Part shown: positions 8,250 to 17,080 of the stretch, one piece after another
How the letters are laid out: the number at the start of each line of letters is the position of its first letter
Numbering within the stretch: position 1 is the first letter of the stretch
Assembly: GCA_963678305.2 (NCBI GenBank)
Contig: CAXXVV010000003.1
Coordinates: 930,001-994,000, forward strand
Reading direction: 5' to 3'
Origin: G963676655 sp963678305
Lineage (GTDB): Bacteria > Verrucomicrobiota > Lentisphaeria > Victivallales > Victivallaceae
DNA: 64,000 nucleotides
Translations under genes and position numbers: made by a program
Notes under the pieces: generated by a model
Databases searched by the model: none
Told to the model about the DNA's origin: nothing
The model's input: only the letters and a program-made list of their open reading frames with translations

Positions 8250-10640
8250 ATGGAAAACAACAATTTAATGGCCCGCTTGAGACAGGCTTTTAAACTTGAA
8301 TCGGAGGAGCGCCTGCTTTCCATCACTAACAAGCTGATGGAAATGGAGCATGCAGCCGGAGCTGCCCGGCTGCCGATCCTTGAAGTTATTTTCCGGGATG
8401 CCCATAGTCTTAAAGGTGCGGCCAGGGCGGTTGATTTCAACGCCATCGAAACATTCTTTCAGTCTGTTGAAGATGTCTTTGGTGCAATGAAATCCTCTCC
8501 TGACCTTTTTTGTCCGGAAATCGCGGAGATCCTGCACCAGGGAGTTGCTACAGTAGAAAGAAGGATTTCCGAACCGGATAACGATGATTTGGACCAGGAT
8601 CTCAAAGAACTCGGCAGTCATATCAGTCGCTTGCTTTCCGAACTTTGCCTGGCGGCTGAATCGCAAACTGAGGTCGGCGGTGAGCAGGATGCCGAGTCCC
8701 CGGATTACACATACATGCTGGACGATGATGCCGACGATGACGAGCAGATTCTTTTGGAACCTGAAGAAACCTCCGGTGAACATAGCGAATCGGAGATTAA
8801 CCCGAGACCGGTTGTGCCTGTATCGGCTCCGGTTCAGGATTCAGTCAGGCCCGCGCCCGTGACGGGAGGGAGCTCGGTGAGAATTGCCCGTGATAAACTT
8901 GACGGTCTGCTGTTTAACGCTGAAGAACTTGTCGTATTAAAGCAATTATGTTCTGCCAATTCCCGTTTTTTACAAGACTTGATCGAGGAAGTTCAAATTC
9001 TGCGAACAGCTAATTTTCAATTGTCCGGAGTGATAAACTCTATTAATCGGGATATTCGTTTTCTGGCCGGACAGTATAATTCTCCGCATCTTCCGGTTGA
9101 GGACATTGACCTGGCCAGTGACATTTTATCCGTCTCGCGAAAACATTTCGGCCGTTTTGAGAGTAAAGTAACTGAAGTGATCCGCCGGGAGGAAAGAAAC
9201 AGCCATGAGATTGAAAAATTGATTGATGACTGCCTGGATAATGTCCGGGATATAGCTTTGCAGCCGTTCTCCGTCCTGGCCGATACCTATCCGAGAATGA
9301 TGCGTGACCTGGCGCGGGAAACCGGTCATGAGATTAACTTTGAAATCAAAGGTGGAGAGCTGGAAATTGACCGGCGTATTCTCGACCAGTTAAACTACCC
9401 GGTTATTCATCTTTTACGAAACGCGGTAGATCATGGGATAGAACCCCCGGCTGAACGGGAAAGCAAAGGCAAAACCCGTCGCGGCAATATTTCGCTGGAG
9501 GCAAATGCCATAACTGGAAAAAAAGTTCAGATTATTGTGGAAGATGATGGCAGTGGAATGGATATCGAATCTATCCGCCGGGATATTGTCAGTAAATCGG
9601 CTTTGTCGGTTGAAGAGGTGGACTCTATGTCGGAAAAACAGGTTCTTGAACATATTTTCACTTCCGGTTTCACCACCAGTAACATTATTACTTCAATTTC
9701 AGGCCGCGGCCTCGGCATGAGTATCGTTCAGGAAGCGATTGAGGATTTAGGCGGTTCGATCAATATCGAGAACAGGATTGGCTTCGGCACTAAAATTACC
9801 CTGGATATTCCGGTTTCATTGTCGTCACTCAAGGGAATCTTTGTGGAAGTAGGAGAATCATCATTTGTTTTTCCGCTGATCTTTGTCAGTTACGTGACCA
9901 GGATAAAACATCAGGATCCTGGTTTGATAAATGGCCGGCCTACCTGGAAATACCGGGACCGTTCCCTGCCGCTGGTCGAATTGTCCTCTTTGCTTGACCT
10001 GGAGGGGGCGACTGTTTCAGAGAATAATTTACGATCGGTCTTGATTGTTAAGGCGGGAGACGCAGAAGCGGCTGTCATTGTAGACCGGGTAGTTGAAGAG
10101 ACGGATATTACAGTAAAACCGATGGGCAGCCTACTGAAAAAGGTTCCTAATTTTTCCGGAGTTGCGGTGCTGGGAGCAGGTGAACTTGTGCCGGTGTTGA
10201 ATGTTAGAGATCTGCTGAAAACTATCTTGCGGGGCGGCGGCTCTGTTTCAGTTGCAAACGCCGCCGGAACAAGAGAAAAGTCAAAGATTCTGGTTGCCGA
10301 GGATTCGATAACCACCCGCATGCTGCTGGTCAGTATTCTTGAAAGTGCCGGATATGAGGTCGAAACCGCGATTGACGGACAGGATGCTCTGAATAAATTA
10401 CGCTCAAATGATTATAATTTACTGGTTAGCGATATTGAAATGCCCCGGATGGATGGCTTTGTTCTGACGGAAAATGTCAGGGCTGATGACAGGCTCTCGG
10501 ATCTACCGGTTATTCTTTGTACTACTTTGGCAAAACGAGAGGACCGCCAGCGCGGCGTTCAGGCCGGCGCCAATGCCTACTTGACAAAAAAGAATTTTGA
10601 ACAGAGCAATTTACTGGAAACTGTTGCGAGGTTTATATAA
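8250..10640 (+). CDS. cheA: CheA-type histidine kinase fused to a C-terminal receiver domain
   Basis: A 796-residue hybrid kinase. The Hpt domain carries phospho-accepting His52 in AHSLKGAARA, and an acidic linker covers about 130-205. The dimerisation and ATPase region has LLRNAVDHGIEPP (N box), VEDDGSGMD (G1) and GRGLGMSIV (G2). A CheW-like domain follows (about 530-660). Last is a receiver domain (about 675-796) with the acceptor Asp in SDIEMPRMDG and Lys in LTKKNF. CheA-receiver fusions are the FrzE arrangement and occur in alternative-cellular-function systems. No separate cheY is seen, so the fused receiver may act as the output or as a phosphate sink. Confidence 0.95.
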   Translation: MENNNLMARLRQAFKLESEERLLSITNKLMEMEHAAGAARLPILEVIFRDAHSLKGAARAVDFNAIETFFQSVEDVFGAMKSSPDLFCPEIAEILHQGVATVERRISEPDNDDLDQDLKELGSHISRLLSELCLAAESQTEVGGEQDAESPDYTYMLDDDADDDEQILLEPEETSGEHSESEINPRPVVPVSAPVQDSVRPAPVTGGSSVRIARDKLDGLLFNAEELVVLKQLCSANSRFLQDLIEEVQILRTANFQLSGVINSINRDIRFLAGQYNSPHLPVEDIDLASDILSVSRKHFGRFESKVTEVIRREERNSHEIEKLIDDCLDNVRDIALQPFSVLADTYPRMMRDLARETGHEINFEIKGGELEIDRRILDQLNYPVIHLLRNAVDHGIEPPAERESKGKTRRGNISLEANAITGKKVQIIVEDDGSGMDIESIRRDIVSKSALSVEEVDSMSEKQVLEHIFTSGFTTSNIITSISGRGLGMSIVQEAIEDLGGSINIENRIGFGTKITLDIPVSLSSLKGIFVEVGESSFVFPLIFVSYVTRIKHQDPGLINGRPTWKYRDRSLPLVELSSLLDLEGATVSENNLRSVLIVKAGDAEAAVIVDRVVEETDITVKPMGSLLKKVPNFSGVAVLGAGELVPVLNVRDLLKTILRGGGSVSVANAAGTREKSKILVAEDSITTRMLLVSILESAGYEVETAIDGQDALNKLRSNDYNLLVSDIEMPRMDGFVLTENVRADDRLSDLPVILCTTLAKREDRQRGVQAGANAYLTKKNFEQSNLLETVARFI

Positions 10641-10656
10641 AATAAGGAGAAATGCT

Positions 10657-11742
10657 GTGATTGACGAAAAAACATCTCCCGGACGTAAAATCGGCATTAT
10701 GATTGTCGATGATTCGGCAACGGCCCGACTTCTTCTCAGAAGCATCTTTGAAGAAGCCGGTTTTGAAGTGGTAGGGGAAGCCTCTAACGGTAGAAACGCT
10801 ATCAAACTGCTGAAATCAGTTACTCCTGATATCATCACCATGGATTTGATGATGCCGGACATGGACGGATTTAAAGTTACACGGCAAATCCTGAAATCCA
10901 TACCGGTGCCGATTATCATCGTTTCCAGTTGGGCCGATAATCATGAACGCGGACTCAAGGCGCTTGAAGCCGGAGCCCTGGCGATTGTTGAAAAGCCCGG
11001 GGCGCCGGAATCCCCGCGTTATGAAAGCATGAAAAGAACTCTGTTGCAAACGGTTCAGGATATGTCCGAAGTCAGAGTGGTGGCCAGACGTTCCATCGGT
11101 GACTTCTTTTCATTTAAGCAAGCCAAGAAAACCATTCGCCTGAAACCCCCGGCCAGGAAAAAACCGATTATGCTTGATGAATCTGAAATTGTCGTAATCG
11201 GAATATCTACCGGTGGTCCGCCATTGCTGGTCTCGATGCTCAAACAGCTTCCGGCTGACTTTCCGTTGCCTGTATGCATTGTCCAACATATTCTCGGGCA
11301 GTTTACTGATTCGCTGGTCTCATGGCTCAGCAGCCAATGTAAAATGCCGGTGGAGAAGATTTCTGAATATACCAGCATGCGTGCCGGTCATATTTACGTG
11401 GCTCCCGGCGGTAAATGTGTCAAACTGAGAAACCGCCTGCAATTCGTCATTACCGCGCCGCTGGACAATACCAAACCGGCACCGTCGATCAACGAGTTTT
11501 TTGATTCGGTCAATCAGTTCTACGGCAGCGCCGCGGTTGCTATGCTTATGACCGGGATGGGGCGTGATGGCGTCGATGCCTTGAAACGGCTTTCCCGGGC
11601 CCGGGCCTGCACCATTGCCCAGTCTCCGGAAACCTGTGCCGTCAATGGGATGCCGGGCGAAGCCATCAAAGCGAATGCCGCCAAGCTTGAGTTGACGCCG
11701 GATGAAATCGTCAAATTCCTTTTGGATGTCAGAAGGTTCTAA
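10657..11742 (+). CDS. cheB: CheB receptor methylesterase/glutamine deamidase
   Basis: CheB removes methyl groups from receptors and is activated by phosphorylation of its receiver. The frame is open from 10597 inside cheA, but GTG 10657 has AAGGAG (10644-10649) seven bases upstream, giving 361 residues. The receiver spans about 12-130 with acceptor Asp in ITMDLMMPDMDG. The esterase domain spans about 175-358. Its catalytic Ser is in IGISTGGP, His in IVQHILG and Asp in MTGMGRDGV. It closes the chemosensory operon, 16 bases after cheA. No flagellar gene is in the window. Confidence 0.95.
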   Translation: MIDEKTSPGRKIGIMIVDDSATARLLLRSIFEEAGFEVVGEASNGRNAIKLLKSVTPDIITMDLMMPDMDGFKVTRQILKSIPVPIIIVSSWADNHERGLKALEAGALAIVEKPGAPESPRYESMKRTLLQTVQDMSEVRVVARRSIGDFFSFKQAKKTIRLKPPARKKPIMLDESEIVVIGISTGGPPLLVSMLKQLPADFPLPVCIVQHILGQFTDSLVSWLSSQCKMPVEKISEYTSMRAGHIYVAPGGKCVKLRNRLQFVITAPLDNTKPAPSINEFFDSVNQFYGSAAVAMLMTGMGRDGVDALKRLSRARACTIAQSPETCAVNGMPGEAIKANAAKLELTPDEIVKFLLDVRRF

Positions 11743-11762
11743 CTCTCAAAAAAAGCGCGCCG

Positions 11763-11994
11763 GACAAAAGTAAAAAAGAAAGAAAAATTTTTAGATTATT
11801 CCACCCCGGCACGTTGCCGGACTGGATCCAACGCAGGAGCGTTGGTCGCCGCTTGCGGCGAAAGCAGGTTACGCAATTTATTGCGTGTTAAACAGTTCAG
11901 TTCGCACGGAGTGATGGTTTTGAAAAACGATCCAGAGTTTTTCAAAAGCGTTGAACGCAGGGTGTAATTCGCGGCAATTCGGCATTGCCGACTT
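11763..11994 (+). repeat. Multi-hairpin element, copy A (inverted partner at 43025-43256)
   Basis: This 232-base element is an almost continuous series of hairpins, including CCGGCACGTTGCCGG, CCAACGCAGGAGCGTTGG, TCGCCGCTTGCGGCGA and ACGCAATTTATTGCGT. There is also an 11-pair stem TTTTGAAAAAC/GTTTTTCAAAA and CGGCAATTCGGCATTGCCG. By eye it differs from the reverse complement of 43025-43256 at about nine positions, with no length change. One A-T pair of the 11-pair stem is a G-C pair in the other copy. It begins with an A/T-rich tract next to the cheB end. Short reading frames across it are not genes. Confidence 0.9.
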
Positions 11995-12111
11995 CTGTCG
12001 GCCCTGTCAAAAAAAATTGCTGAATACAAAAAAATTGTAATTTTTTTTGAAAAACAGTTTGATGATTTGAGGAAATGAGCTATTTTACAGTCCGCACATT
12101 TTTTGCAATGC

Positions 12112-12352
<241 letters not shown>

Positions 12353-12374
12353 TTTGCCCGTTATACAGGCAAAA

Positions 12375-12570
12375 AACACGAAGTATGTCGAAGACATGCT
12401 TAACTTCACGTTGCGTAGCAACACTTAACCTCTTCACTTTACCGCGGGCAATCCTCCTTCACCTTGAACTTCGACACGTGAAGTAGCTCATTGCATTCGC
12501 CGTGAAGTACCAAACTGGCGTTTGGAGTGAAGTATTCCTTCGGAATGTGATTGAAATATTAAGCAAACAT
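12375..12570 (+). repeat. Cluster of short hairpins joined by GTGAAGTA/ACTTCAC units
   Basis: The octamer GTGAAGTA occurs three times (near 12477, 12510 and 12531). Shorter inverted forms (CTTCAC) occur near 12407, 12434 and 12459. Between them lie small hairpins, such as CCAAAC-TGGC-GTTTGG, ATTCC-TTC-GGAAT and GTTGC-GTA-GCAAC. This looks like an intergenic palindromic repeat array. It codes for nothing recognisable. Confidence 0.5.
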
Positions 12571-13010
12571 ACTTTCTTATATTCTCGGACATTCGTGATG
12601 GATACGAGAGACCTGAAATTTATTGCATTTTAATAGATCCCTTACATTACTCTTACACACATGAGGTAAATTTAGTTATAAATAAAATTAATCAGATAGT
12701 GCCGACGATCAAAGAAATCAAGCCGGAATAGCTGTATTTCCTGGCAAAAGGCTTAAGTTTTAGCACAAATGCTAATTAAATAATCACCGCAAGAAACGAA
12801 AATAAATATGAAAGAGACAGAATATGTATAGCCGTATTTCTAAACAAAAGGCTTAGCGAACCGTAATGAGTTGCCACACATAAGTGGCTTTAGCCACCAA
12901 AAGAAAAGGAAAAATATGACAAATAAAAACTCTCCAGGAGTCAAATAATTTTTAACATAAATCAACAACAATAAACCAAACTGAACAATACAAATATTAC
13001 AGAAGGAATA
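12571..13010 (+). other. Gene-free leader with an imperfect 100-bp repeated box
   Basis: No gene is visible in these 440 A/T-rich bases. ATAGCTGTATTTC (12728-12740) and ATAGCCGTATTTC (12828-12840) lie exactly 100 bases apart. Each is followed four bases later by CAAAAGGCTTA. Each unit could fold AGCC or AGCT against GGCT. It may be a structured leader of the downstream pseudopilin operon. I could not match it to a known riboswitch. Confidence 0.4.
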
Positions 13011-13778
13011 ATGAAAATGAACAAAAAATATTTTACACTAATAGAACTCTTAGTCGTTGTAGCAATTATTGCCATTTTAGCTGGAATGCTACTTCCTGCG
13101 TTGAATCAAGCTCGTTCAAGGGCAAAATCGATCGCATGCCTCGGCAACACCAAACAAATCGGCTTGGCTTTGGCTATGTACACTACTGACGCCAAAGGAT
13201 TCCTGCCAAACTTTAGTGATGGCAATCCCGGCAGCAACCCAATGAAATTTACCAATCCGTGGCATCAGGCGCTGTCCGGTTACATCGCTCCTGATTCGGT
13301 GTATAAGGATCCAACCAATTTGATCAGCCCGGAAAAGGGCGTCTGGCGCTGTCCGGGCGTTGCCCCTGCTGAGATGACCGGTACTTACTGGGGCGGCGGA
13401 TATGGCGCTAACCGGACCTTGATGCGCTATGCCTATGCCAACAGTTCATATGATCCGCTGGGTTCCACCAGGCTCAGCCGGATTCAAAATCCTGCAAGTG
13501 TTGCCGCCGCCGGAGATTCCGGCAGACCTGTACAGGTTGTCGACGGCGAGCCTGTGACCTACGTACCGTGGATGACCTGGATTACCAGTGCGCAATCGAC
13601 CGGCAACTGGAAAATGCCTTCCAGTCTTGGACCCAAGTCCGGGACGGAACAGCCTGCGGCGCGCCATAATAAACAGGCAAATATTGTTTTCGTGGACGGC
13701 CATGTACAAGCTGTCAGTTTCAGTTCTTTAAACAGTCTTGACAATAAAGACACTTACTTCACCAGTTATTTGTACTGA
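13011..13778 (+). CDS. Pseudopilin-like protein with H-X9-DG domain
   Basis: A 255-residue protein starting MKMNKKY and then FTLIELLVVVAIIAILAGML, the prepilin cleavage segment with Tyr instead of Gly before the cut. The body shows CLGNTKQIGLALAMYT, common to this family. Near the C-terminus it has RHNKQANIVFVDGHV, an exact H-X9-DG motif (nine residues between His and Asp-Gly). AGAAGG lies shortly before the ATG. It is the first gene of a probable operon with a secreted phosphoesterase, a GH71/99-like enzyme and a histidine phosphatase. It is likely anchored in the inner membrane with the C-terminal domain outside. Its role is unproven. Confidence 0.9.
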   Translation: MKMNKKYFTLIELLVVVAIIAILAGMLLPALNQARSRAKSIACLGNTKQIGLALAMYTTDAKGFLPNFSDGNPGSNPMKFTNPWHQALSGYIAPDSVYKDPTNLISPEKGVWRCPGVAPAEMTGTYWGGGYGANRTLMRYAYANSSYDPLGSTRLSRIQNPASVAAAGDSGRPVQVVDGEPVTYVPWMTWITSAQSTGNWKMPSSLGPKSGTEQPAARHNKQANIVFVDGHVQAVSFSSLNSLDNKDTYFTSYLY

Positions 13779-13811
13779 AGCTAGATATTTCAAATAACTT
13801 GGAGAATCCTT

Positions 13812-14873
13812 GTGATAAAGAAATTTTTTACGTTAATTTTGCTTTTGCCGCTGACGATATTGTCAGCGGCCGAAGCCGGCTACTCATTTCCGGCCATGGG
13901 AGATTTTCACTATGACCGGATGGCGATGCATGACAAAGCTTTTATTAAAAAGAGATATCCTCGCGATATGTCGCAAATCACCAATTATATCAAGGCCTCG
14001 GAAAAATACGCGCCCAAACTGGTTGCGGCGGTTTCTGAGCAGATTACGCCCGAAACGCCGTTTGTTATTCAGCTTGGGGATTTTACTGAAGGCTTATGCG
14101 GCAGCCGGGAGTATCAGGAAGCGATGTTCAAGGGCGCGATCGATCAGGTAAAAGAAAAAATAAAAGTGCCGTTTCTGGTAACAAAGGGCAATCATGACAT
14201 TACCGGACCGGGATCAAAAGATGCCTATGTCAATGTGATTCTGCCCTTTCTCAGCAAGGAGCTGAATCAACCAATCGGCCGCGCTGATTTTGTGGTTAAA
14301 CACGGTCAGGACGCTTTTGTTTTCTTTGATTCGATGGTGCGTGACCTTGACTGGCTGGAGAAAGCCCTCGCGGAAAATGCCGGGGCGCGTTATCTGTTTG
14401 TAGCGACGCATTATCCGATTATTCCGTATGAATATCGCTCTGACTGGTGCCTGTTTGCCAAACCGGGTCAGGAAAAGCAGCGCACACGCCTGATTAAGCT
14501 GTTGAAAAAGGCCAATGCCATTGTCCTCAGCGGGCATATGCATCAGGCTTCATATATTGATTACCGGGAGCCGGACGGCGGTTTCGTACAGTTATCGCAC
14601 AACAGCGTCATGCGTTCGGATAATCCGAAAATACGCAACGTTAAAGAGGGCGCAAAAGCCTATACTCCGGCATTGGCCGAACATCGACGCGCCAAATCGG
14701 ATAAACTGGAGTATCGCAAGAAACTTTTTGCGGCAAGCGCGCCTTTTGTCAAGGATTTCTTCTGCGCCGATGCTGAAGGTTACATTCTGATGAAAGTTTC
14801 CCCGAAAGAAATCAAAGCTGAATTTTTCAGCGGCGCCAACAAAACTCCGGACAAAATAATTCGTGTACGCTGA
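13812..14873 (+). CDS. Secreted calcineurin-like metallophosphoesterase
   Basis: A 353-residue enzyme with a signal peptide (KKFFTLILLLPLTILSAAEA) that would be exported. The five metal-binding blocks of the calcineurin-like fold are visible: GDFH (about 31), QLGDFTEG (about 92), TKGNHD (about 122), ATHYP (about 198) and SGHMH (about 237). It hydrolyses phosphate mono- or diesters; the substrate is unknown. The start is GTG 13812 with GGAG eight bases upstream. It lies 33 bases after the pseudopilin gene and 45 before the GH71/99-like gene. Its companions suggest that it removes phosphate from a glycan or from degradation products. Confidence 0.88.
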   Translation: MIKKFFTLILLLPLTILSAAEAGYSFPAMGDFHYDRMAMHDKAFIKKRYPRDMSQITNYIKASEKYAPKLVAAVSEQITPETPFVIQLGDFTEGLCGSREYQEAMFKGAIDQVKEKIKVPFLVTKGNHDITGPGSKDAYVNVILPFLSKELNQPIGRADFVVKHGQDAFVFFDSMVRDLDWLEKALAENAGARYLFVATHYPIIPYEYRSDWCLFAKPGQEKQRTRLIKLLKKANAIVLSGHMHQASYIDYREPDGGFVQLSHNSVMRSDNPKIRNVKEGAKAYTPALAEHRRAKSDKLEYRKKLFAASAPFVKDFFCADAEGYILMKVSPKEIKAEFFSGANKTPDKIIRVR

Positions 14874-14918
14874 AAAAAATCTCATTGATATCGATATAAC
14901 CGGAGACCGCTGCCAATA

Positions 14919-16226
14919 ATGAGCAAAAAGATCTTAGCTGGTATGTTTCTTTTGTGCAGTATTTCGGCAACGCTTATTGCCGCCGAAATACTGCAGCCTT
15001 TTAAGTCCGATAAAGACGGAAGCGGGACAACGCATAAAAACCGCTCGCTTTATGGTTTGGTAATGTGTGGTTACCAGGGCTGGTTCAACGCTCCGGGCGA
15101 TGGCTCGAAACGCGGCTTTAATCATTATCAGGGCCAACATGACAAATTTGATGCTGATCATGCCGGAATTGACCTGTGGCCGGATTTGAGTGACGCCGGA
15201 GATGACGAGAAGTTTCCGACAAAGCTGCGTCATGCCGATGGTTCGACCGCGTATGTCTACAGTTCCCGTCATCCGAAGACGGTGGCGCGCCATTTTCGCT
15301 GGATGCGGGAATATGGAATTGACGGGGTATTTGCCCAGCGTTTTCTGATTGAGATCAGCAATCCCGGCGGCGAAGAAAACTGCAATACTGTATTGACGCT
15401 TATCCGGGCGGCCGCCAATGCCGAGGGTCGGGCATGGGCGCTGATGTATGACACTACCGGTTGTGAAGACTTTGCCGTGTTCAAGCGTGACTGGTTGAAG
15501 CTGATTCAACAGTTTAAACTCGGTTCCGACCCGGCATATGTCTATTTCCGGAGACGTCCTCTGGTCGCGATCTGGGGACTTTTTGCTTCAAGACCGAAAT
15601 CCCCGGCTTTTTTCCGTCAGGCGATAGAGCTGGTATGCCGATCCGGATTCAGTGTAATGCTCGGTTCATGTTCGTCATGGCGCACCGGACACGGCAAAGT
15701 CGCCGACGAAGTCAGGGCGGTCATCAATACTGCCGATATATTGTCGCCGTGGACCGTGGGACGTTACAATCTGCAGACATTTCCAGCTTACTATGAACGG
15801 GTAATCAAGCCGGACTTCGCCTACTGCCGCAAACGGAACATCGCTTATCTTCCGGTGATATTTCCCGGTTTTTCATGGGGAAACCTGAAACAGCGCGATT
15901 TCAACCTCATTCCCCGGCATGACGGAACTTTTTTTCAGCTCCAGATTGACCGTTGTTTTGCATTGGGCGCCCGCATGCTCTATGTTGCCATGTTTGACGA
16001 ACTGGACGAAGGGACCGCGATCATGAAAGTCCATCCGTCACCGCCCGCCGGCGGGCGGTGCCGCTTTCTCAGCAACGCGCCCCGGGAGCCGGACCACTAT
16101 CTTAAACTGACCGGTGCCGCCGCCCGCCGCTGGAAAACACGAACAGAGTTACCGGAGTGCTCCCCCGTAAGCTTCAGGCGCGGGTCAACCGAAAAACCGG
16201 CAATCGTAAGGAAAAACTGGAAATGA
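14919..16226 (+). CDS. Secreted GH71/GH99-like glycoside hydrolase
   Basis: A 435-residue protein with signal peptide MSKKILAGMFLLCSISATLIAA. The start of the mature part, YGLVMCGYQGWFNAPGDG, together with IDLWPDLSD, RHFRWMREYGIDGVFAQRF and MFDELDEGTAI, matches the GH71/GH99-like group (sometimes labelled xylosidase/arabinosidase). GH99 enzymes are endo-alpha-mannosidases or mannanases; which activity this member has cannot be told. Candidate acidic residues lie in DELDEG near 362. The stop overlaps the next gene's ATG as ATGA, so translation is coupled to the histidine phosphatase. It shares its operon with a pseudopilin and two phosphatases. Confidence 0.8.
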   Translation: MSKKILAGMFLLCSISATLIAAEILQPFKSDKDGSGTTHKNRSLYGLVMCGYQGWFNAPGDGSKRGFNHYQGQHDKFDADHAGIDLWPDLSDAGDDEKFPTKLRHADGSTAYVYSSRHPKTVARHFRWMREYGIDGVFAQRFLIEISNPGGEENCNTVLTLIRAAANAEGRAWALMYDTTGCEDFAVFKRDWLKLIQQFKLGSDPAYVYFRRRPLVAIWGLFASRPKSPAFFRQAIELVCRSGFSVMLGSCSSWRTGHGKVADEVRAVINTADILSPWTVGRYNLQTFPAYYERVIKPDFAYCRKRNIAYLPVIFPGFSWGNLKQRDFNLIPRHDGTFFQLQIDRCFALGARMLYVAMFDELDEGTAIMKVHPSPPAGGRCRFLSNAPREPDHYLKLTGAAARRWKTRTELPECSPVSFRRGSTEKPAIVRKNWK

Positions 16227-16993
16227 AATCGCAAAAAAATTATATGTTGACCAGGAATATTTTATTTTTGATATTTATTTTCTTCCTCAGTGCGGAGAGT
16301 CTGGCCGACGGGCTGTTGAAGATTTATTATTTACGCCATGCGGAAGGGGGCCATAATGTCGTCCATAAGTGGAAACGCAAGCCAAAGCAGGAATGGCCCA
16401 AATATGTCGGTAATCCGGATATGTTTACTCCCGAAGGCAAAAAACAGATTGCCGAATTAACCGGGAAACTTGAAAAAATGCACTTTGACTTTATCGCGGT
16501 CAGCCCGCTGTGGAGGACGCGGAATACGATTCTCCCTTATCTGAAAGTCAAAAATTTGCAGGCGGAAATATGGCCCGAACTTACCGAAACAAAATCAATC
16601 GTCGATCTGATCGCGAGCCGTAAGGATTTGCCGCCGCCCGGTCCCGCGCTTTTTGAAGGCAAAAAGAAAATAATCATCCCGGAGGATGAAAAGTCGCACT
16701 TCATCATCAGGGACGACGGTAAATATGCCTTGAAATTCAGTCATAAGAACAAAGCGCAGTCAGCCGCTGATGCTGTGGCCGCGGCGGAAAAAACCATTAA
16801 AATGCTCAAATCGCGTTTCAGTAAATCGGGTAAATCTATTTTACTTGTCGGGCACAGCCATGCCGGGGCCGCTCTTGCCGCATTGTTGACCGGGACCAAA
16901 GTATCACGCTTAAAAAATACCAGCCTTTGGATGGCGGAGGAACAACAGGATGGCGCTTTTAAGCTTAAGATGCTGAACAATAAAACCTTATGA
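16223..16993 (+). CDS. Exported histidine phosphatase superfamily protein
   Basis: A 256-residue protein of the phosphoglycerate-mutase-like histidine phosphatase superfamily. A signal sequence (NILFLIFIFFLSAESLADG) precedes the catalytic LRHAEGG, where the His is phosphorylated. SPLWRTRNTI supplies the second Arg region and LVGHSHAGA the second His. The frame is open from 16157, but ATG 16223 overlaps the previous stop by four bases and has AAGG about ten bases upstream, so it is preferred. The substrate is unknown. Being exported next to a metallophosphoesterase and a GH71/99-like enzyme, it may dephosphorylate a sugar or glycan. Confidence 0.83.
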   Translation: MKSQKNYMLTRNILFLIFIFFLSAESLADGLLKIYYLRHAEGGHNVVHKWKRKPKQEWPKYVGNPDMFTPEGKKQIAELTGKLEKMHFDFIAVSPLWRTRNTILPYLKVKNLQAEIWPELTETKSIVDLIASRKDLPPPGPALFEGKKKIIIPEDEKSHFIIRDDGKYALKFSHKNKAQSAADAVAAAEKTIKMLKSRFSKSGKSILLVGHSHAGAALAALLTGTKVSRLKNTSLWMAEEQQDGAFKLKMLNNKTL

Positions 16994-17080
16994 AGACGAG
17001 TGCTTGGCGTTGACAAATCCCTTTGTTTCGCCTGTTTTTTCGTATTTGCTCAAATCTGTTTTCATTCAGAAAGCTTAATT

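Noticed and set aside
8265..8783. Minus-strand frame of 172 codons opposite cheA
   Set aside because: It is a shadow of the Hpt domain coding frame, with no ribosome binding site.
11796..12029. Open frame of 77 codons on the minus strand
   Set aside because: It lies across the multi-hairpin repeat, has no Shine-Dalgarno, and its text is explained by the palindromes.
12375..12570. Possible CRISPR array (repeated GTGAAGTA units)
   Set aside because: Units are only eight bases, spacing is irregular, and the spacers are themselves palindromic. No cas gene is in the window.
14934..15509. Minus-strand frame of 191 codons opposite the GH71/99-like gene
   Set aside because: It lies fully inside a gene with signal peptide and family motifs; the reverse translation looks random.
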